A stretch of 64,000 nucleotides of DNA from Lysobacter changpingensis (GCF_017308985.1 NZ_JADWPE010000002.1:496001-560000); one strand, 5' to 3'; positions 40,447 through 51,661 are shown, counted from the stretch's first letter. Notes: generated by a model from the sequence alone, not told the origin. A program made the numbers and translations.

Positions 40447-41637
40447 TTACTTCAGAATCTTCGCCACCACGCCGGCGCCGACCGTACGGCCGCCTTCGCG
40501 GATCGCGAAGCGCAGGCCTTCGTCCATCGCCACCGGGTTGATCAGCGTGACCGACATCTTGATGTTGTCGCCCGGCATGACCATCTCGACGCCTTCCGGC
40601 AGCGTCACCGCGCCGGTGATGTCGGTCGTGCGGAAGTAGAACTGCGGGCGGTAGCCCTTGAAGAACGGCGTGTGACGGCCGCCTTCGTCCTTCGACAGCA
40701 CGTACACCTCGGCTTCGAACTCGGTGTGCGGGGTGATCGAACCCGGCTTGGCCAGCACCTGGCCGCGCTCCACGTCGTCACGCTTGGTGCCGCGCAGCAG
40801 CAGACCGGCGTTGTCGCCCGCCTGGCCCTGGTCCAGCAGCTTGCGGAACATCTCGACGCCGGTGACCGTGGTCTTCTGCGTCGGGCGGATGCCGACGATT
40901 TCGATTTCGTCGCCCACCTTGATGATGCCGCGCTCGATACGGCCGGTCACCACGGTGCCGCGGCCCGAGATCGAGAATACGTCTTCCACCGGCATCAGGA
41001 ACGGCTTGTCGACGTCACGCTGCGGCTCCGGAATGAACGTGTCCAGCGCGTCCACCAGCTTCAGGATCGCCGGCACGCCGATTTCCGACTGGTCGCCTTC
41101 CAGCGCCAGACGCGCCGAACCCTTGATGATCGGGGTGTCGTCGCCCGGGAACTCGTACTTCGTCAGCAGCTCGCGCACTTCCATCTCGACGAGCTCCAGC
41201 AGCTCGGCGTCGTCCACCATGTCGGCCTTGTTCAGGAACACCACGATGTACGGCACGCCCACCTGGCGCGACAGCAGGATGTGCTCGCGCGTCTGCGGCA
41301 TCGGGCCGTCAGCGGCCGAGCACACCAGGATCGCGCCGTCCATCTGCGCCGCACCCGTGATCATGTTCTTCACGTAGTCGGCGTGGCCCGGGCAGTCCAC
41401 GTGCGCGTAGTGGCGCGTCGGGCTTTCGTACTCGACGTGCGCCGTCGAGATCGTGATGCCGCGCGCCTTCTCTTCCGGCGCCGCGTCGATCGCGTCGTAC
41501 GCCTTGAACTCGCCACCGAAACGCTCCGCGCCCACCTTCGTCAGCGCCGCCGTCAGCGTGGTCTTGCCGTGGTCGACGTGACCGATCGTGCCCACGTTCA
41601 CGTGCGGCTTGGTGCGCTCAAACTTACCCTTGGCCAT
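40447..41637 (-). CDS. tuf: Elongation factor Tu, copy in the tRNA-tuf operon
   Basis: A 396-residue EF-Tu identical in protein sequence to the copy at 22841-24031; all twelve base differences I see are synonymous or in the stop (TAA here) and lie in the 3' third. It follows tRNA-Tyr/Gly/Thr like E. coli tufB and probably shares their promoter. Two tuf genes kept identical by gene conversion are usual in gammaproteobacteria. Confidence 0.99.
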   Translation of the reverse strand: MAKGKFERTKPHVNVGTIGHVDHGKTTLTAALTKVGAERFGGEFKAYDAIDAAPEEKARGITISTAHVEYESPTRHYAHVDCPGHADYVKNMITGAAQMDGAILVCSAADGPMPQTREHILLSRQVGVPYIVVFLNKADMVDDAELLELVEMEVRELLTKYEFPGDDTPIIKGSARLALEGDQSEIGVPAILKLVDALDTFIPEPQRDVDKPFLMPVEDVFSISGRGTVVTGRIERGIIKVGDEIEIVGIRPTQKTTVTGVEMFRKLLDQGQAGDNAGLLLRGTKRDDVERGQVLAKPGSITPHTEFEAEVYVLSKDEGGRHTPFFKGYRPQFYFRTTDITGAVTLPEGVEMVMPGDNIKMSVTLINPVAMDEGLRFAIREGGRTVGAGVVAKILK

Positions 41638-41685
41638 GACAGTCGACTCTCGCTTAAGGACGGAATTACGGGTGGTACGGAAAGA

Positions 41686-41761
41686 TGGTGCTCACGACTG
41701 GAATCGAACCAGCGACCTCCTCCTTACCAAGGAGGTGCTCTACCGACTGAGCTACGTGAGC
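41686..41761 (-). tRNA. tRNA-Thr (GGT anticodon)
   Basis: A 76-base tRNA with encoded CCA. The acceptor stem starts GCTCACG, the anticodon stem-loop CCTCCTTGGTAAGGAGG gives GGT, and the T loop is TTCGATT. It lies 49 bases upstream of tuf. Confidence 0.97.
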
Positions 41762-41796
41762 AGGTTGTTCCAGCAGTTCGTCTGTCGCGGCATCAA

Positions 41797-41870
<74 letters not shown>

Positions 41871-41966
41871 GCCGGACAAACCTGCTTGGGTACTGCGCCG
41901 ACAGGTGGTAAGTCCGTCGGGTCTTGCATCCACCAGACCTTGCTTGAAGCCGGGCCGGATTGGAAC

Positions 41967-42052
41967 TGGTGGAGGGAGGTGGATTCGAACCACCGAAGGC
42001 GTAAGCCAGCAGATTTACAGTCTGCCCCCGTTGGCCGCTTGGGTATCCCTCC
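41967..42052 (-). tRNA. tRNA-Tyr (GTA anticodon)
   Basis: An 86-base class II tRNA with long variable arm and encoded CCA. Acceptor GGAGGGA, anticodon loop CTGTAAA giving GTA. First gene of the tRNA-tuf transcript. Confidence 0.97.
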
Positions 42053-42065
42053 AAAAGAGCCCGCA

Positions 42066-42094
42066 ATTTTGGGGCTGGGATCCGGGGTTGTCAA
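42066..42094 (-). promoter_or_regulatory. Promoter of the tRNA-tuf operon
   Basis: Minus strand: a perfect TTGACA (42094-42089), 17-bp spacer and CAAAAT (42071-42066), followed by a GC-rich discriminator (GCGGGC), the pattern expected of a stringently controlled stable-RNA promoter. The start site would be close to the tRNA-Tyr 5' end. Confidence 0.85.
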
Positions 42095-42181
42095 CGCGTT
42101 TCACGCATCAATTTTCGCGCGATGCGCCCTGGGGCACTTTCCCGGTCCTTCAGGCCCGCCGACGAACGGCAGGCCAGCGCC

Positions 42182-43273
42182 TTACACGTTGAAGCGGAAG
42201 TGCAGCACGTCGCCTTCCTGGACGCGATATTCCTTGCCTTCCAGGCGCAGGCGCCCGGCATCGCGCGCGCCGGATTCGCCCTTGTACTTGATGAAATCGT
42301 CGAACGCGATGGTTTCGGCGCGGATGAAGCCCTTCTCGAAGTCGGTGTGGATCACCGCCGCGGCCTGCGGCGCGGTCGCGCCGGCCTTCACGGTCCAGGC
42401 GCGGACTTCCTTCACGCCGGCGGTGAAGTAGGTCTGCAGGCCCAGAAGCTTGTACGCGGCGCGGATCACCCGGTTCAGGCCGGGCTCGTCCAGGCCCAGG
42501 TCGGCCAGGAACGCATCGCGGTCGGCATCGTCGAGCTGGCTCAGCTCTTCCTCGATCGCCGCGCAGACCGGCACGACTTCGGCGCCCTCGGTCACCGCGC
42601 GGGCGCGCACGGCGTCCAGGTGCGGGTTGTTCTCGAAGCCGTCCTCGAGCACGTTGGCGACGTACATCACCGGCTTGAGCGTGAGCAGGAAAAGATCGCG
42701 CAGCACGAGCCTGTCATCGTCCGACAGCCCCAGCGCGCGCGCCGGCTTGCCGTCGTCGAGACCCGCGCGAACGCGACCCAGCACTTCCACGCGGATCTTC
42801 GCGTCCTTGTCGCCGGTCTTGGCCGAGCGCTCGGCGCGCTGCAGGGCCTTCTCCACCGACTCCAGGTCGGCGAGCGCGAGCTCGGTGTCGATCGTGTCGA
42901 TGTCGGAAATCGGATCGATGCGGTTGCTGACGTGGATGACGTCGTCGTTCTCGAAGCAGCGCACGACGTGCGTGATCGCATCGACTTCGCGGATGTGCGC
43001 GAGGAACTTGTTGCCCAGGCCTTCGCCGCTCGCGGCACCGGCGACGAGGCCGGCGATGTCGACGAACTCCACCGCGGTCGGAATGACCTTCTGCGGCTTG
43101 ACGATCTCCGACAGCGCATTGAGGCGCGGATCCGGCACCGGCACGACGCCGACGTTCGGCTCGATCGTGCAGAACGGGAAATTGGCCGCGGCGATGCCGG
43201 CCTTGGTCAGGGCGTTGAAGAGGGTCGACTTGCCGACGTTCGGCAGGCCGACGATGCCGCATTTGATGCCCAT
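42182..43273 (-). CDS. ychF: Redox-regulated ATPase/GTPase YchF
   Basis: A 363-residue Obg-family P-loop protein (OLA1/YchF). G1 is [14 protein letters not shown], the switch region includes [22 protein letters not shown], and the C-terminal TGS domain ends [16 protein letters not shown]. YchF proteins prefer ATP and bind ribosomes. The ATG at 43273 is the conserved start. Its position after pth is the widespread pth-ychF pair. Confidence 0.97.
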   Translation of the reverse strand: MGIKCGIVGLPNVGKSTLFNALTKAGIAAANFPFCTIEPNVGVVPVPDPRLNALSEIVKPQKVIPTAVEFVDIAGLVAGAASGEGLGNKFLAHIREVDAITHVVRCFENDDVIHVSNRIDPISDIDTIDTELALADLESVEKALQRAERSAKTGDKDAKIRVEVLGRVRAGLDDGKPARALGLSDDDRLVLRDLFLLTLKPVMYVANVLEDGFENNPHLDAVRARAVTEGAEVVPVCAAIEEELSQLDDADRDAFLADLGLDEPGLNRVIRAAYKLLGLQTYFTAGVKEVRAWTVKAGATAPQAAAVIHTDFEKGFIRAETIAFDDFIKYKGESGARDAGRLRLEGKEYRVQEGDVLHFRFNV

Positions 43274-43298
43274 GGCGGTGTTCCGTGATTCGGGATTC

Positions 43299-43340
43299 GT
43301 GATTGGCGACTCGCTGCGCTCGCTGCGAATCGACAATCAC
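43299..43340. repeat. Imperfect inverted repeat between pth and ychF
   Basis: Arms 43299-43314 and 43325-43340 match at 14 of 16 positions and contain GATTGG/CCAATC units resembling the palindrome at 45728-45771. Confidence 0.5.
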
Positions 43341-43350
43341 CAATCGCGGA

Positions 43351-43929
43351 TCATCGGCTGGTGTGCAGCCGCTTCATGGCTTCGTTGAAATCGCCGGCGA
43401 CCGCCAGCGGAAGCACGTCGTCGGCATCGCCGATGGCGCGCAGGATCGACGCTTCATCGTCCACGCCGGGCTTGCCAAGCACCCAGGACGTCACGCGGTC
43501 CTTGTGGCCCGGGTGACCGATGCCGATGCGGAGGCGGTGGTACTTGCCGTGGCCGAGCAGCCTGGTGATGTCGCGCAGGCCGTTCTGGCCGCCGTGGCCG
43601 CCGTCGAACTTCAGGCGCGCGGTACCGGGAGCGAGATCCAGTTCGTCGTGGACGACCAGCATCTGTTCCGGCTCGATCTTCCAGTAGCGCAGCGCCGCCG
43701 TGACCGACTTGCCGGAAAGGTTCATGTACGTGGCCGGCTTGAGCAGCCACACGGGCCGGCCGGCGATATCGACCTTGGCGGTCTCGCCGAACAGCTTGGA
43801 TTCCAGGCCGAAGCGGACACCCTGGCGCAACGCGAGGGCGTCCACAAACCAGAACCCGGCGTTGTGCCGGGTCCGGAGATGTTCGGCACCGGGATTTCCC
43901 AGGCCGACGAGGAGGCGCAAACCGTCCAT
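43351..43929 (-). CDS. pth: Peptidyl-tRNA hydrolase
   Basis: A 192-residue bacterial Pth that recycles peptidyl-tRNA dropped from ribosomes. VGLGNPGAEHLRTRHNAGF contains the catalytic histidine, VVHDELDLAPG the catalytic aspartate, and GGHGGQNGLRD the third signature. Start ATG 43929 (MDGLRLLVGLGNPG); an upstream one is only six codons earlier. Located between rplY and ychF. Confidence 0.97.
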   Translation of the reverse strand: MDGLRLLVGLGNPGAEHLRTRHNAGFWFVDALALRQGVRFGLESKLFGETAKVDIAGRPVWLLKPATYMNLSGKSVTAALRYWKIEPEQMLVVHDELDLAPGTARLKFDGGHGGQNGLRDITRLLGHGKYHRLRIGIGHPGHKDRVTSWVLGKPGVDDEASILRAIGDADDVLPLAVAGDFNEAMKRLHTSR

Positions 43930-43983
43930 CGTGAAGTCACGCCGCAACCTGCCCGCCCGCGCGGGCAGGTCGTCGGGACGCGA

Positions 43984-44637
43984 TTACTTCTCGTCCTTCT
44001 TGGCGGCCTTGGTGGCCGGCACTTCGGCCGACGGAGCCTCGGCCGACTCTTCGGCTTCGACGCGGCCATGCTTGGCGATCACGACGGCGACGTCGTGTTC
44101 CTTGCCCAGCTTCAGTTCCGGCAGCTCGACGCCCTTGGGCAGCTTGATGTCGGACAGGTGGACGATGTCGCCGACCTTCAGCGCCGACAGGTCGATCTCG
44201 ATGAACTCCGGCAGGTCGCGCGGCAGGCAGCTGACGGTGACTTCGTTGAGTTCGTGCGTGATCACGACGTCGGCCGACTTGCCGGCCGGCGAGCCTTCCT
44301 GGCCGATGAAGTGCAGCGGCACCGACGCCTTCAGCGCGGCGTTCAGATCAACGCGCTGGAAGTCCAGGTGCATGATGATCTGCTTGAACGGATGGCGCTG
44401 GATGTCGCGCAGGAGCACGGCTTCGACGGTGCCGTCGATGTCGAGGTTCAGGATCGACGAGTAGAACCACTCGTTCTGCTGGGCCAGCCAGATCTTCTCG
44501 TGGTCGAGCTGGATCGCCTTCGGCTCGGACTTGCCGCCGTAGACGATGGCCGGGATGCTGGCGGCGTGGCGAAGGCGGCGGCTCGCACCCTTCCCTTCGA
44601 CCTTGCGGCCAGTGGCCTTGAGGGTATGTTCGGACAT
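43984..44637 (-). CDS. rplY: 50S ribosomal protein L25/general stress protein Ctc
   Basis: A 217-residue long-form L25 with an N-terminal 5S rRNA-binding domain (GKGASRRLRHAASIPAIVYG) and a C-terminal TL5 beta domain, then an acidic-lysine tail. Enteric L25 lacks the second domain. Between prs and pth as in many gammaproteobacteria. Confidence 0.96.
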   Translation of the reverse strand: MSEHTLKATGRKVEGKGASRRLRHAASIPAIVYGGKSEPKAIQLDHEKIWLAQQNEWFYSSILNLDIDGTVEAVLLRDIQRHPFKQIIMHLDFQRVDLNAALKASVPLHFIGQEGSPAGKSADVVITHELNEVTVSCLPRDLPEFIEIDLSALKVGDIVHLSDIKLPKGVELPELKLGKEHDVAVVIAKHGRVEAEESAEAPSAEVPATKAAKKDEK

Positions 44638-44743
44638 TTTCGTTTACTCACTTACTTCGTTATGCCGCCTCGCGGCGGCGATGTGACTCTTCCGCGACCA
44701 GAAGAGCCTTTGGACCGGGACCGGAAACCGCTCCCGGAAAACT

Positions 44744-45703
44744 TCAATCCACGTACAGCGAACTGACCGACTCGCCGAACGCCACGCGCCGGATCGTCTC
44801 GGCCAGCAGCTCGGCGACGCTGAGCTGGCGGATCTTGCCGCAGGCCCGCGCCGCGTCGGAGAGGCGGATGGTGTCGGTGACCACCAGCTCGTCGAGCTGC
44901 GACCTGGTCACGTTGTCCATTGCCGCGCCCGACAGCACCGGATGCGTGCAGTACGCGACCACCTTGGTCGCGCCCTGCGCCTTGAGCGCGTTCGCCGCGG
45001 CGCACAGCGTGCCGGCGGTATCGACGATGTCGTCGACGAGCACGCAGGTCTTGCCGGCGACGTCACCGATGATGTTCATCACCGTGGCGACGTTGGCGCG
45101 CGGACGGCGCTTGTCGATGATCGCCAGATCCGCGTCGTCCAGGCGCTTGGCGATCGCGCGCGCACGCACCACACCGCCGACGTCGGGCGAGACCACCACC
45201 ATGTTTTCCGTACCGTGCGCGCGCCAGATGTCGGCGAGCAGCAGCGGCGAGGCGTACACGTTGTCGACCGGGATGTCGAAGAAGCCCTGGATCTGGTCGG
45301 CGTGGAGGTCGACCGTCAACACGCGATCGGTACCGACCGCGCTGAACATCTTCGCCGCGACCTTCGCCGTGATCGGCACGCGCGAGGAACGCGGGCGGCG
45401 ATCCTGGCGGGCGTAGCCGAAGTACGGCACCACCGCGGTCACGCTGGCGGCCGAGGCGCGCTTGAGCGCATCCACCAGCACCAGCAGTTCCATGAAGTTC
45501 TCCGCCGTGGGGGCGTTCGTCGGCTGGATGACGAACACTTCCTGGCGGCGCACGTTCTCCTCGATTTCCACCTGCACTTCGCCGTCGGAGAAACGGCCGA
45601 CCAGCGCCTTGCCCAGGCGGATGCCGAGTTCCCTGCACACCGAATCGGCGAGCGGGCGGTTGGCGTTACCGCTGAAAATCAGCAGGTTGCGATCGTTCTG
45701 CAT
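44744..45703 (-). CDS. prs: Ribose-phosphate pyrophosphokinase
   Basis: A 319-residue class I PRPP synthase that makes PRPP from ribose 5-phosphate and ATP. It has [19 protein letters not shown], the [17 protein letters not shown] metal/substrate segment and the PRPP-binding loop [12 protein letters not shown]. Part of lolB-ispE-tRNA-prs-rplY-pth. Confidence 0.98.
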   Translation of the reverse strand: MQNDRNLLIFSGNANRPLADSVCRELGIRLGKALVGRFSDGEVQVEIEENVRRQEVFVIQPTNAPTAENFMELLVLVDALKRASAASVTAVVPYFGYARQDRRPRSSRVPITAKVAAKMFSAVGTDRVLTVDLHADQIQGFFDIPVDNVYASPLLLADIWRAHGTENMVVVSPDVGGVVRARAIAKRLDDADLAIIDKRRPRANVATVMNIIGDVAGKTCVLVDDIVDTAGTLCAAANALKAQGATKVVAYCTHPVLSGAAMDNVTRSQLDELVVTDTIRLSDAARACGKIRQLSVAELLAETIRRVAFGESVSSLYVD

Positions 45704-45727
45704 GGTCGGGCCGGTCGAGGATCAAGG

Positions 45728-45771
45728 ATTCGGGATTGGGGATTCGACGAACCGAATCCCCAATCCCGAAT
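45728..45771. repeat. Perfect 19-bp palindrome between tRNA-Gln and prs
   Basis: Arms 45728-45746 and 45753-45771 (starting ATTCGGGATTGGGG) are exact complements with a 6-base loop. No U-run. It looks like a Xanthomonad dispersed palindrome and could act as a processing or partial-termination hairpin between tRNA-Gln and prs. Confidence 0.7.
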
Positions 45772-45806
45772 GCCCGATCCCTCAAGCAAGTGGTTCCGGA
45801 TGGAGT

Positions 45807-45883
45807 TGGCAGGGGCGGTAGGATTCGAACCTACGGATGCCGGGATCAAAACCCGGTGCCTTGGGCCACTTGGCGACGCCCCT
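45807..45883 (-). tRNA. tRNA-Gln (TTG anticodon)
   Basis: A 77-base tRNA with encoded CCA. Acceptor AGGGGCG pairs with CGCCCCT, anticodon loop TTTTGAT gives TTG, and the T loop is TTCGAAT. It begins 13 bases after the ispE stop, so it is probably cut from an ispE-tRNA-prs transcript. Confidence 0.96.
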
Positions 45884-45896
45884 GCAGTGGAGCCCG

Positions 45897-46790
45897 TCAG
45901 GGCGCCGGTGTTGCCTGTTTCGTCCAGTCCGCCAGTGCACGGTGCAGCGGCGAGGCGTGCGCCCCTTCCGCCACCCAGGCGCGAAGCCCGGTCGGCAATG
46001 CGGCCAGCGCCGCTTCGGCGGCTTCGCGCGTGGCGAATTCGACGAAGCACCCGCTGCCGGAACCGGTCAGGCGTGGCGAGCCGATCCGCGACAGCGCAGC
46101 AAAGACAGCCTCGACGGCTGGCTCGCGCGCGCGCAATACCGGCTCGAACGCATTCCCGAGCGGCCCACCCGAAACGAAGTCCGATATTGTCGCGGCCGGG
46201 GCATCACGCGTCAATTCAGGGGCTTTGAACAAAGTCGCCGTCGGCGCGTGCACGCCGGGGTCGGCCAGGACATACCAGGCCGGTGGCAGTTCGACCGGCG
46301 AAAGCCGCTCCCCCACCCCCTCGGCCCACGCGTTCTCACCGCGCACGAAGACGGGAACGTCGGCACCAAGTTTCAGGCCCAGCTCGGCGAGCCGGTCGGT
46401 GCCCAGCCCTGTGCCCCAGAGCGCATCCAGCCCGACCAGCACCGATGCGGCGTCCGACGATCCGCCGCCGAAACCGCCTCCTGCCGGAATCCGCTTGTCG
46501 ATGATGATGTCGGCACCTTGGGTGCAGTTCGCAGCCGATTGCAGCAGTTTGGACGCACGCACCGTCAGGTCGTCGGCCTCCTCGACCCCCGGCACGGAGA
46601 CCCCATGCCGCCGGATCCGCCCGTCATCGCGAACCCGCAACCGCACGGTGTCGCCCCATTCGAGGATCCGGAACACCGTCTGCAGCAGGTGATAGCCGTC
46701 GTCGCGCCGACCGGTGATCCGCAGGAACAGGTTCAGCTTGGCCGGCGCGGGCCAGAGGGTCCACGCCGGAGTCGGTGCAATCCCGGTCAT
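45897..46790 (-). CDS. ispE: 4-diphosphocytidyl-2-C-methyl-D-erythritol kinase
   Basis: A 297-residue GHMP kinase of the MEP isoprenoid pathway. [22 protein letters not shown] is the N-terminal substrate motif, [15 protein letters not shown] the ATP-binding glycine loop, and [12 protein letters not shown] the third GHMP motif. Its ATG overlaps the lolB stop (ATGA), so it is translationally coupled. Confidence 0.97.
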   Translation of the reverse strand: MTGIAPTPAWTLWPAPAKLNLFLRITGRRDDGYHLLQTVFRILEWGDTVRLRVRDDGRIRRHGVSVPGVEEADDLTVRASKLLQSAANCTQGADIIIDKRIPAGGGFGGGSSDAASVLVGLDALWGTGLGTDRLAELGLKLGADVPVFVRGENAWAEGVGERLSPVELPPAWYVLADPGVHAPTATLFKAPELTRDAPAATISDFVSGGPLGNAFEPVLRAREPAVEAVFAALSRIGSPRLTGSGSGCFVEFATREAAEAALAALPTGLRAWVAEGAHASPLHRALADWTKQATPAP

Positions 46791-47419
46791 GGCGTCGCGC
46801 CGGGCGTCCACTGGTCGACGATCAGGCGGACCTTCGCCTCGCCCTGCGTCGCGGTCAGGCGGGCAGGCAGGACCGGTCCGCTTGCGACATCCGGCTGCCA
46901 CTGCGTGTAGTCGATGGTCCAGCCAGCCTGGGTCAGGCGCACCGGGCGGTCGCCTTCGCCGTAGACGACGCGCGCCTCGCCGAAGCGCCCGGCGTCCGCG
47001 CCCACGCCGCGGACCCAATCGGCCATCGCGCGCACGGGAATGTTCCAGCCGGTGGTCTCGCGCAGCATGGCCTCGACGTCGGCCGCCTCGCGCGGCCCGC
47101 CTTCGATGCCTTCGAGCCGGCCGCCGCCGGCATCGCCGCTCAGGCGCCAGCTCTGCCGCGTCACCGGCGCGCCCAGCGACATCGTGTAGCGATCGCCCGT
47201 TTGCTGCCAGTCGATGCGCCCGCTCCCGCCCTGCTTGCCGTTCGACACTGCGATGCGCCCGGACAGCGACCAGTCCGTCAGCGCCGCGCGACGTTCGTCC
47301 TGCGCCCGCGCGTTCGCGGCATCGACCGGTACCTGCGGCGCGCGCGTCGGCTGCGAGACGCAACCCGCGAGGGTCAGCGCCAGCATCGCCGGCGCGAGGA
47401 ACGCGTGGATCGCCTTCAT
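46787..47419 (-). CDS. lolB: Outer-membrane lipoprotein receptor LolB
   Basis: A 210-residue lipoprotein with lipobox LAGC (cysteine at residue 20). LolB takes lipoproteins from LolA and inserts them in the outer membrane. The WSLSGRIAV and [15 protein letters not shown] segments fit the family. It overlaps both neighbours by ATGA (TPR gene upstream, ispE downstream). Confidence 0.94.
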   Translation of the reverse strand: MKAIHAFLAPAMLALTLAGCVSQPTRAPQVPVDAANARAQDERRAALTDWSLSGRIAVSNGKQGGSGRIDWQQTGDRYTMSLGAPVTRQSWRLSGDAGGGRLEGIEGGPREAADVEAMLRETTGWNIPVRAMADWVRGVGADAGRFGEARVVYGEGDRPVRLTQAGWTIDYTQWQPDVASGPVLPARLTATQGEAKVRLIVDQWTPGATP

Positions 47420-49110
47420 GCGCCGGTCTTCTCCAGCGCGCGCTTGAGCGCACGGTTGTCCGGATCGATCTTGCGCGCCTGCTCGAAAACCTTGCGCGCC
47501 TCGTCCCTGCGGCCGAGCTCCCACAGGACCTCCGCCAGGTGCGAGGCGATTTCCGCATCCTTCTGCAAGGTCAGCGCGCGGCGCAGCTCGACCAGCGCTT
47601 CCTCCTTGCGGCCCAGGCGATAGAGCACCCAGCCGTAGCTGTCGATGATCGCGGCGTTGTCCGGCTCGGCGGTGCGCGCGCGCTCGATCAGCTGCAGCGC
47701 TTCCTGGTAGCGCGTGGTGCGATCGGCCAGCGTGTAGCCCAGCGCGTTTAGCGCGGCCACGTTGTCGGGTTCGGCGACCAGGATCTTGCGAAGGTCGGCC
47801 TCGGCGCGCGGGATGTCGTCGCGGCGCTCCCAGCTCAGCCCGCGTGCGTAGAGGATTTCCGGATCGTCCGGGAAGGCCGCCAGTCCGCGCGCGTACGCTT
47901 CCATTTCGCCCGTGGCGTCGTCGTCCTTGTCGCGCAGGGAAGCTTCCAGCAGGTAGGCATCGCGGCGCGCTTCGTCGTCGGCCGCCGCGTCGGCCTGCAG
48001 CTCGCGCAGCGACTTGTAGGCCTCGTCGCCCCGCTTGAGTTCGTGCAGCACGTTCGCCGCGCGCAGCCGCGCAGACCAGCGCTGGTCGCCGCCTGGCACG
48101 CCGCGATACCAGGCGAGCGCCTCGTCGTTGCGCTCGAGGAATTCGGCGATCTGCCCCAGCAGCAGGCGACGCTGCGGATCGGGGTCGCTCGAACGCGTAC
48201 GCAGTTCGTCGTACAGCCGGCCGAGCGCGGTCTTGTCCTCGGCCTGCGCGAGCAGCGCCGCGCGCAACGCGAAGGTCTGGTCGTCCTGCGGGCCCTTGGC
48301 GAGCACGTTCTCGGCCGCGTTGTAGTCGCCCAGGCGGTGGTATTCGTCGGCGATCGCGCGACGCAGGTCGGCATCGTCGCCGGCCTGGCCGGTGAGGGAG
48401 GCCAGCAGCTCGCGAGCCTCATCGGTCTTGCCGGCCTCGCGCAGCTGGCTTGCGCGCAGCAGGCCGACGCGCGCCTCGCCGGGGAAACGCTCGACGACCT
48501 CGGCAACGATGCGCTCGACCAACTCCGGCTGCTCCAGCGCCTGCGCCAGCCCGCCGAATGCCAGCCACGCCTGCAGCTTGTCGGGAATACGCCCGCCGTC
48601 GACGAGCTTCTCCAGCAGCCGCGCCGCCTGCTTCGGATCGCGCGCCCCGCCCGACAGCACGCCCAGCACCTGGCGCCAGCCGGCGTCGCCCGGCGATTGC
48701 AGCAGCGCCGTCAGGTGCTTGCGGGCTTCGCGCTCGTTGCCGCGGCGGATCGCCAGCACGGCCTCGGCGGCGGTCAGGCTCAGCCCCTCGCCGCCCTGCT
48801 CGCGCCACAGGTCCAGCGCCTGCGCGGCGCGCTTGTCGTCCTTGGCGAGCAGCGCGATGCGCGTCGCGCGCTCGGCCAGCGCGACGTCGTCTGCCTGTCG
48901 CGCCGCGTCCAGGTACGCCTGCGCGGCGTCGTCCAGACGGCCGGACTGCAGCGCGAATTCGCCCGCGAGCAGCGATTCCAGCGAGGCGCCGGTCGGATCG
49001 GCCGGTGCCGGCGGCTCCTTCTCGGCCGCCCACAGAGGCGTGAGGGCGAACGCGGCGATGAGGGCGAACGTGACGGGAGCGAAACAGTGCGTGCGCGAGC
49101 CAGCGGGCAT
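47416..49110 (-). CDS. Secreted tetratricopeptide-repeat protein
   Basis: A 564-residue protein with a signal peptide (hydrophobic stretch ending LTPLWAAE) and about ten or more TPR-like helix pairs through the mature chain, for example [18 protein letters not shown] and the final [17 protein letters not shown]. The same type of gene precedes lolB in Pseudomonas. Function is not established; TPR arrays usually hold protein partners, here in the periplasm or at the outer membrane. The ATG at 49110 is chosen because it opens the signal peptide. Confidence 0.9.
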   Translation of the reverse strand: MPAGSRTHCFAPVTFALIAAFALTPLWAAEKEPPAPADPTGASLESLLAGEFALQSGRLDDAAQAYLDAARQADDVALAERATRIALLAKDDKRAAQALDLWREQGGEGLSLTAAEAVLAIRRGNEREARKHLTALLQSPGDAGWRQVLGVLSGGARDPKQAARLLEKLVDGGRIPDKLQAWLAFGGLAQALEQPELVERIVAEVVERFPGEARVGLLRASQLREAGKTDEARELLASLTGQAGDDADLRRAIADEYHRLGDYNAAENVLAKGPQDDQTFALRAALLAQAEDKTALGRLYDELRTRSSDPDPQRRLLLGQIAEFLERNDEALAWYRGVPGGDQRWSARLRAANVLHELKRGDEAYKSLRELQADAAADDEARRDAYLLEASLRDKDDDATGEMEAYARGLAAFPDDPEILYARGLSWERRDDIPRAEADLRKILVAEPDNVAALNALGYTLADRTTRYQEALQLIERARTAEPDNAAIIDSYGWVLYRLGRKEEALVELRRALTLQKDAEIASHLAEVLWELGRRDEARKVFEQARKIDPDNRALKRALEKTGA

Positions 49111-49150
49111 TCGAACGGGCCTGAGGGAAGCCGGGACGGGACGGGGCCGG

Positions 49151-49156
49151 TAGAAT
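49151..49156 (+). promoter_or_regulatory. Possible hemA -10 box
   Basis: TAGAAT lies 59 bases before the hemA ATG, in the divergent gap with the TPR gene. No good -35 is visible. Confidence 0.35.
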
Positions 49157-49214
49157 GTCGGCCTCCGGGTAGCCAGCAGCTTATCGCAAGCACCTGAACG
49201 AGAGTCCGGCGTCA

Positions 49215-50516
49215 ATGAGTTTGTTCGTACTAGGCATCAACCACCAGACCGCGCCGGTCAGCCTGCGCGAGCGCGTGGCGTTCTCGGCCGATACGGTGCC
49301 GGCCGCGCTGGATGCCCTGAAGACGCTGCCGCAGGTGCAGGAAGTCGCCCTGCTCTCCACCTGCAACCGGACCGAGCTCTACGCGGTGTCCAACGACGAC
49401 GGACAGGCGCTGGCCGACTGGCTGGCGACGCATCCGGACGACGTCGGCGATCTGCACGCCTATCTCTACCGCCATCGCGACGCCGATGCCGTGCGCCATC
49501 TGTTCCGGGTGGCGACGGGCCTCGACTCGCTCGTGCTCGGCGAACCGCAGATCCTCGGCCAGGTGAAGGACGCGTGGGCCACCGCGCGCCACGCCGGCAC
49601 GCTCGGCAGCCAGCTCGACCGCCTGTTCCAGCACGCCTTCACCACCGCCAAGCGCGCGCGCACCGACACGCGCATCGGCGCCAATCCGGTGTCGGTCGCT
49701 TCCGCCGCGGTGCGCCTGGCGCAGGAATCCTTCGCCCGGCTGGAAGACTCCACGGTGCTGATGATTGGCGCCGGCGAGACCATCGAGCTGGCCGCGCGCC
49801 ACCTCGTGCAGGCGCGCGCCAAACGTCTTCTCGTCGCCAACCGCACGCTCGCGCATGCGCAGGAACTCGCCAGCCGCCACGGCGGCTTCGCGCTGCCGCT
49901 GAGCGAGATCGACAAGCATCTCGGCGAGGCCGACGTGGTGATTTCCGCCACCGCCAGCCGCGATCCGATCCTGCAGCGCCCGCAGGTCGCCGCCGCGCTT
50001 GCCACGCGCAAGCATCGGCCGATGCTGCTGCTCGACCTTGCCGTGCCGCGCGACATCGCACCCGACGTGGCCGAGCTCAAGGACGTGTTCCTCTACACGG
50101 TGGACGATCTGGAACGCGCCATCGAGGACAACCGCCGCAGCCGCCGCGAAGCCGCGACGGAAGCCGAAGCGATCGTCGAACTGCAGGTCGCGCGCTTCAC
50201 CGAAACCATGGCCGCCAGCACGCGCACCGAGCCGCTCAAGCGCCTGCGCGCGCACGGCGAAGCCGCCAAGGCCGACGTGCTGGCGCGCGCGCAGCAGCAG
50301 CTCGCCGCCGGGCAGGCGCCGGAGGACGTGCTGAACTTCCTCGCGCACACCCTCACCAACCGCCTGCTGCACGCGCCGACGATCGCGTTGCGCGAAGCCG
50401 CACTGACCGGCAATGCGGAACTCGCGCGCGCGGCGGAGAAACTCTTCGCGCAGAGCGAGGAACGAGTGGACAGGAACGAGATACGAGTGGACGAGGGCGG
50501 CAAACGGGAAGCCTAG
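49215..50516 (+). CDS. hemA: Glutamyl-tRNA reductase
   Basis: A 433-residue enzyme that reduces Glu-tRNA to glutamate 1-semialdehyde, the first step of C5 tetrapyrrole synthesis. The N-terminus [18 protein letters not shown] and the catalytic cysteine C50 in [13 protein letters not shown] are present, followed by an NADPH domain and dimerisation helix. The final residues ([19 protein letters not shown]) are encoded by a small repeat (ACGAGTGGAC at 50462 and 50483) and look like read-through into repetitive DNA. Confidence 0.97.
   Translation: MSLFVLGINHQTAPVSLRERVAFSADTVPAALDALKTLPQVQEVALLSTCNRTELYAVSNDDGQALADWLATHPDDVGDLHAYLYRHRDADAVRHLFRVATGLDSLVLGEPQILGQVKDAWATARHAGTLGSQLDRLFQHAFTTAKRARTDTRIGANPVSVASAAVRLAQESFARLEDSTVLMIGAGETIELAARHLVQARAKRLLVANRTLAHAQELASRHGGFALPLSEIDKHLGEADVVISATASRDPILQRPQVAAALATRKHRPMLLLDLAVPRDIAPDVAELKDVFLYTVDDLERAIEDNRRSRREAATEAEAIVELQVARFTETMAASTRTEPLKRLRAHGEAAKADVLARAQQQLAAGQAPEDVLNFLAHTLTNRLLHAPTIALREAALTGNAELARAAEKLFAQSEERVDRNEIRVDEGGKREA
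50462..50492. repeat. Short direct repeats at the hemA 3' end
   Basis: ACGAGTGGAC occurs at 50462-50471 and 50483-50492 with a 21-base period, inside the last hemA codons; similar sequence in inverse orientation lies before prfA (about 50540-50565). Confidence 0.5.
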
Positions 50517-50575
50517 CGACCTTCATGTCGCCGCCTGTACCCGTTTCCCACTCCTCCACACTCGTTGCTCGCCCC

Positions 50576-51661
50576 ATGACGCCCAGCCTGCGCCGCAAAC
50601 TCGAAGCACTCGCCGAACGCCGCGACGAACTCGAACGCCTGCTCTCCGACGCCGACGTCATCGGCGACGCGGACCGTTTCCGCCGCTTCTCGCGCGAATT
50701 CGCCCAGCTGGAACCGGTCGCGAACGCGCTGAAGGCCGAAGCGCAGGCGAAGGACGACCTCGCCGCCGCGCAGGCGATGCGCGAGGACCCCGAACTGGCG
50801 GAACTCGCCGCCGACGAAATCGCCGCCGCACAGGAACGCCTGGAGCGCCTGGACGCCGAACTGCTCGCGCACCTGATCCCCAAGGACCCGCGCGACGAAG
50901 GCGACCTGTACCTGGAAGTACGCGCCGGCACCGGCGGCGACGAGGCGGCCATCTTCGCCGGCGACCTGTTCCGCATGTACGCGCGCTACGCCGAGCGGCA
51001 GGGCTGGAAGGTCGAGATCGAATCGGCCAGCCCCGGCGAACACGGCGGCTTCAAGGAAGTCATCGCGCGAGTGGAAGGCCGCGGCGCGTATTCCCGGCTG
51101 AAGTTCGAATCCGGCACGCACCGCGTGCAGCGCGTGCCGGAAACCGAATCGCAGGGCCGCATCCACACCTCGGCGGCGACGGTGGCCATCATTCCGCTGG
51201 AAGCCGAAGGCGATCCCATCGAGATCAACCCCGCCGACCTGAAGGTGGACACGTTCCGCTCCAGCGGCGCGGGCGGCCAGCACGTCAACAAGACCGAGTC
51301 GGCGATCCGCATCACCCACGTGCCCAGCGGCATAGTGGTCGAGAGCCAGACCGAACGCAGCCAGCACGCCAACCGCGACAAGGCGATGAAACGCCTGGCC
51401 GCGATGCTGGCCGAAGCGCAGGCCGCGAAGGCCGCGGCGGCGCAGGCCTCGATGCGCAAACTGCAGGTCGGCAGCGGCGACCGCAGCCAGCGCATCCGTA
51501 CCTACAACTTCCCGCAGGGCCGCATCACCGACCACCGCGTCGAAGGCCTCACGCTTTACGACCTGCCCAACGTCATCCAGGGCGACCTGGACGAACTCGT
51601 CGCGCGCCTCCAGCACGAGCACCAGGCGGACGAGCTGGCGCGTTTGACGCAGGAAGGCTGA
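50576..51661 (+). CDS. prfA: Peptide chain release factor 1
   Basis: A 361-residue RF1 that reads UAA and UAG. The codon-recognition motif PxT appears as PET in [13 protein letters not shown], and the catalytic GGQ in [14 protein letters not shown]. The start is the ATG giving [19 protein letters not shown], with a possible earlier ATG at 50525. Follows hemA as in many proteobacteria. Confidence 0.97.
   Translation: MTPSLRRKLEALAERRDELERLLSDADVIGDADRFRRFSREFAQLEPVANALKAEAQAKDDLAAAQAMREDPELAELAADEIAAAQERLERLDAELLAHLIPKDPRDEGDLYLEVRAGTGGDEAAIFAGDLFRMYARYAERQGWKVEIESASPGEHGGFKEVIARVEGRGAYSRLKFESGTHRVQRVPETESQGRIHTSAATVAIIPLEAEGDPIEINPADLKVDTFRSSGAGGQHVNKTESAIRITHVPSGIVVESQTERSQHANRDKAMKRLAAMLAEAQAAKAAAAQASMRKLQVGSGDRSQRIRTYNFPQGRITDHRVEGLTLYDLPNVIQGDLDELVARLQHEHQADELARLTQEG

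Noticed and set aside
40447-41637. Second tuf as a recent mobile duplication
   Set aside because: It sits in the conserved tRNA-tufB context and two tuf genes are usual in gammaproteobacteria; identity is better explained by gene conversion.
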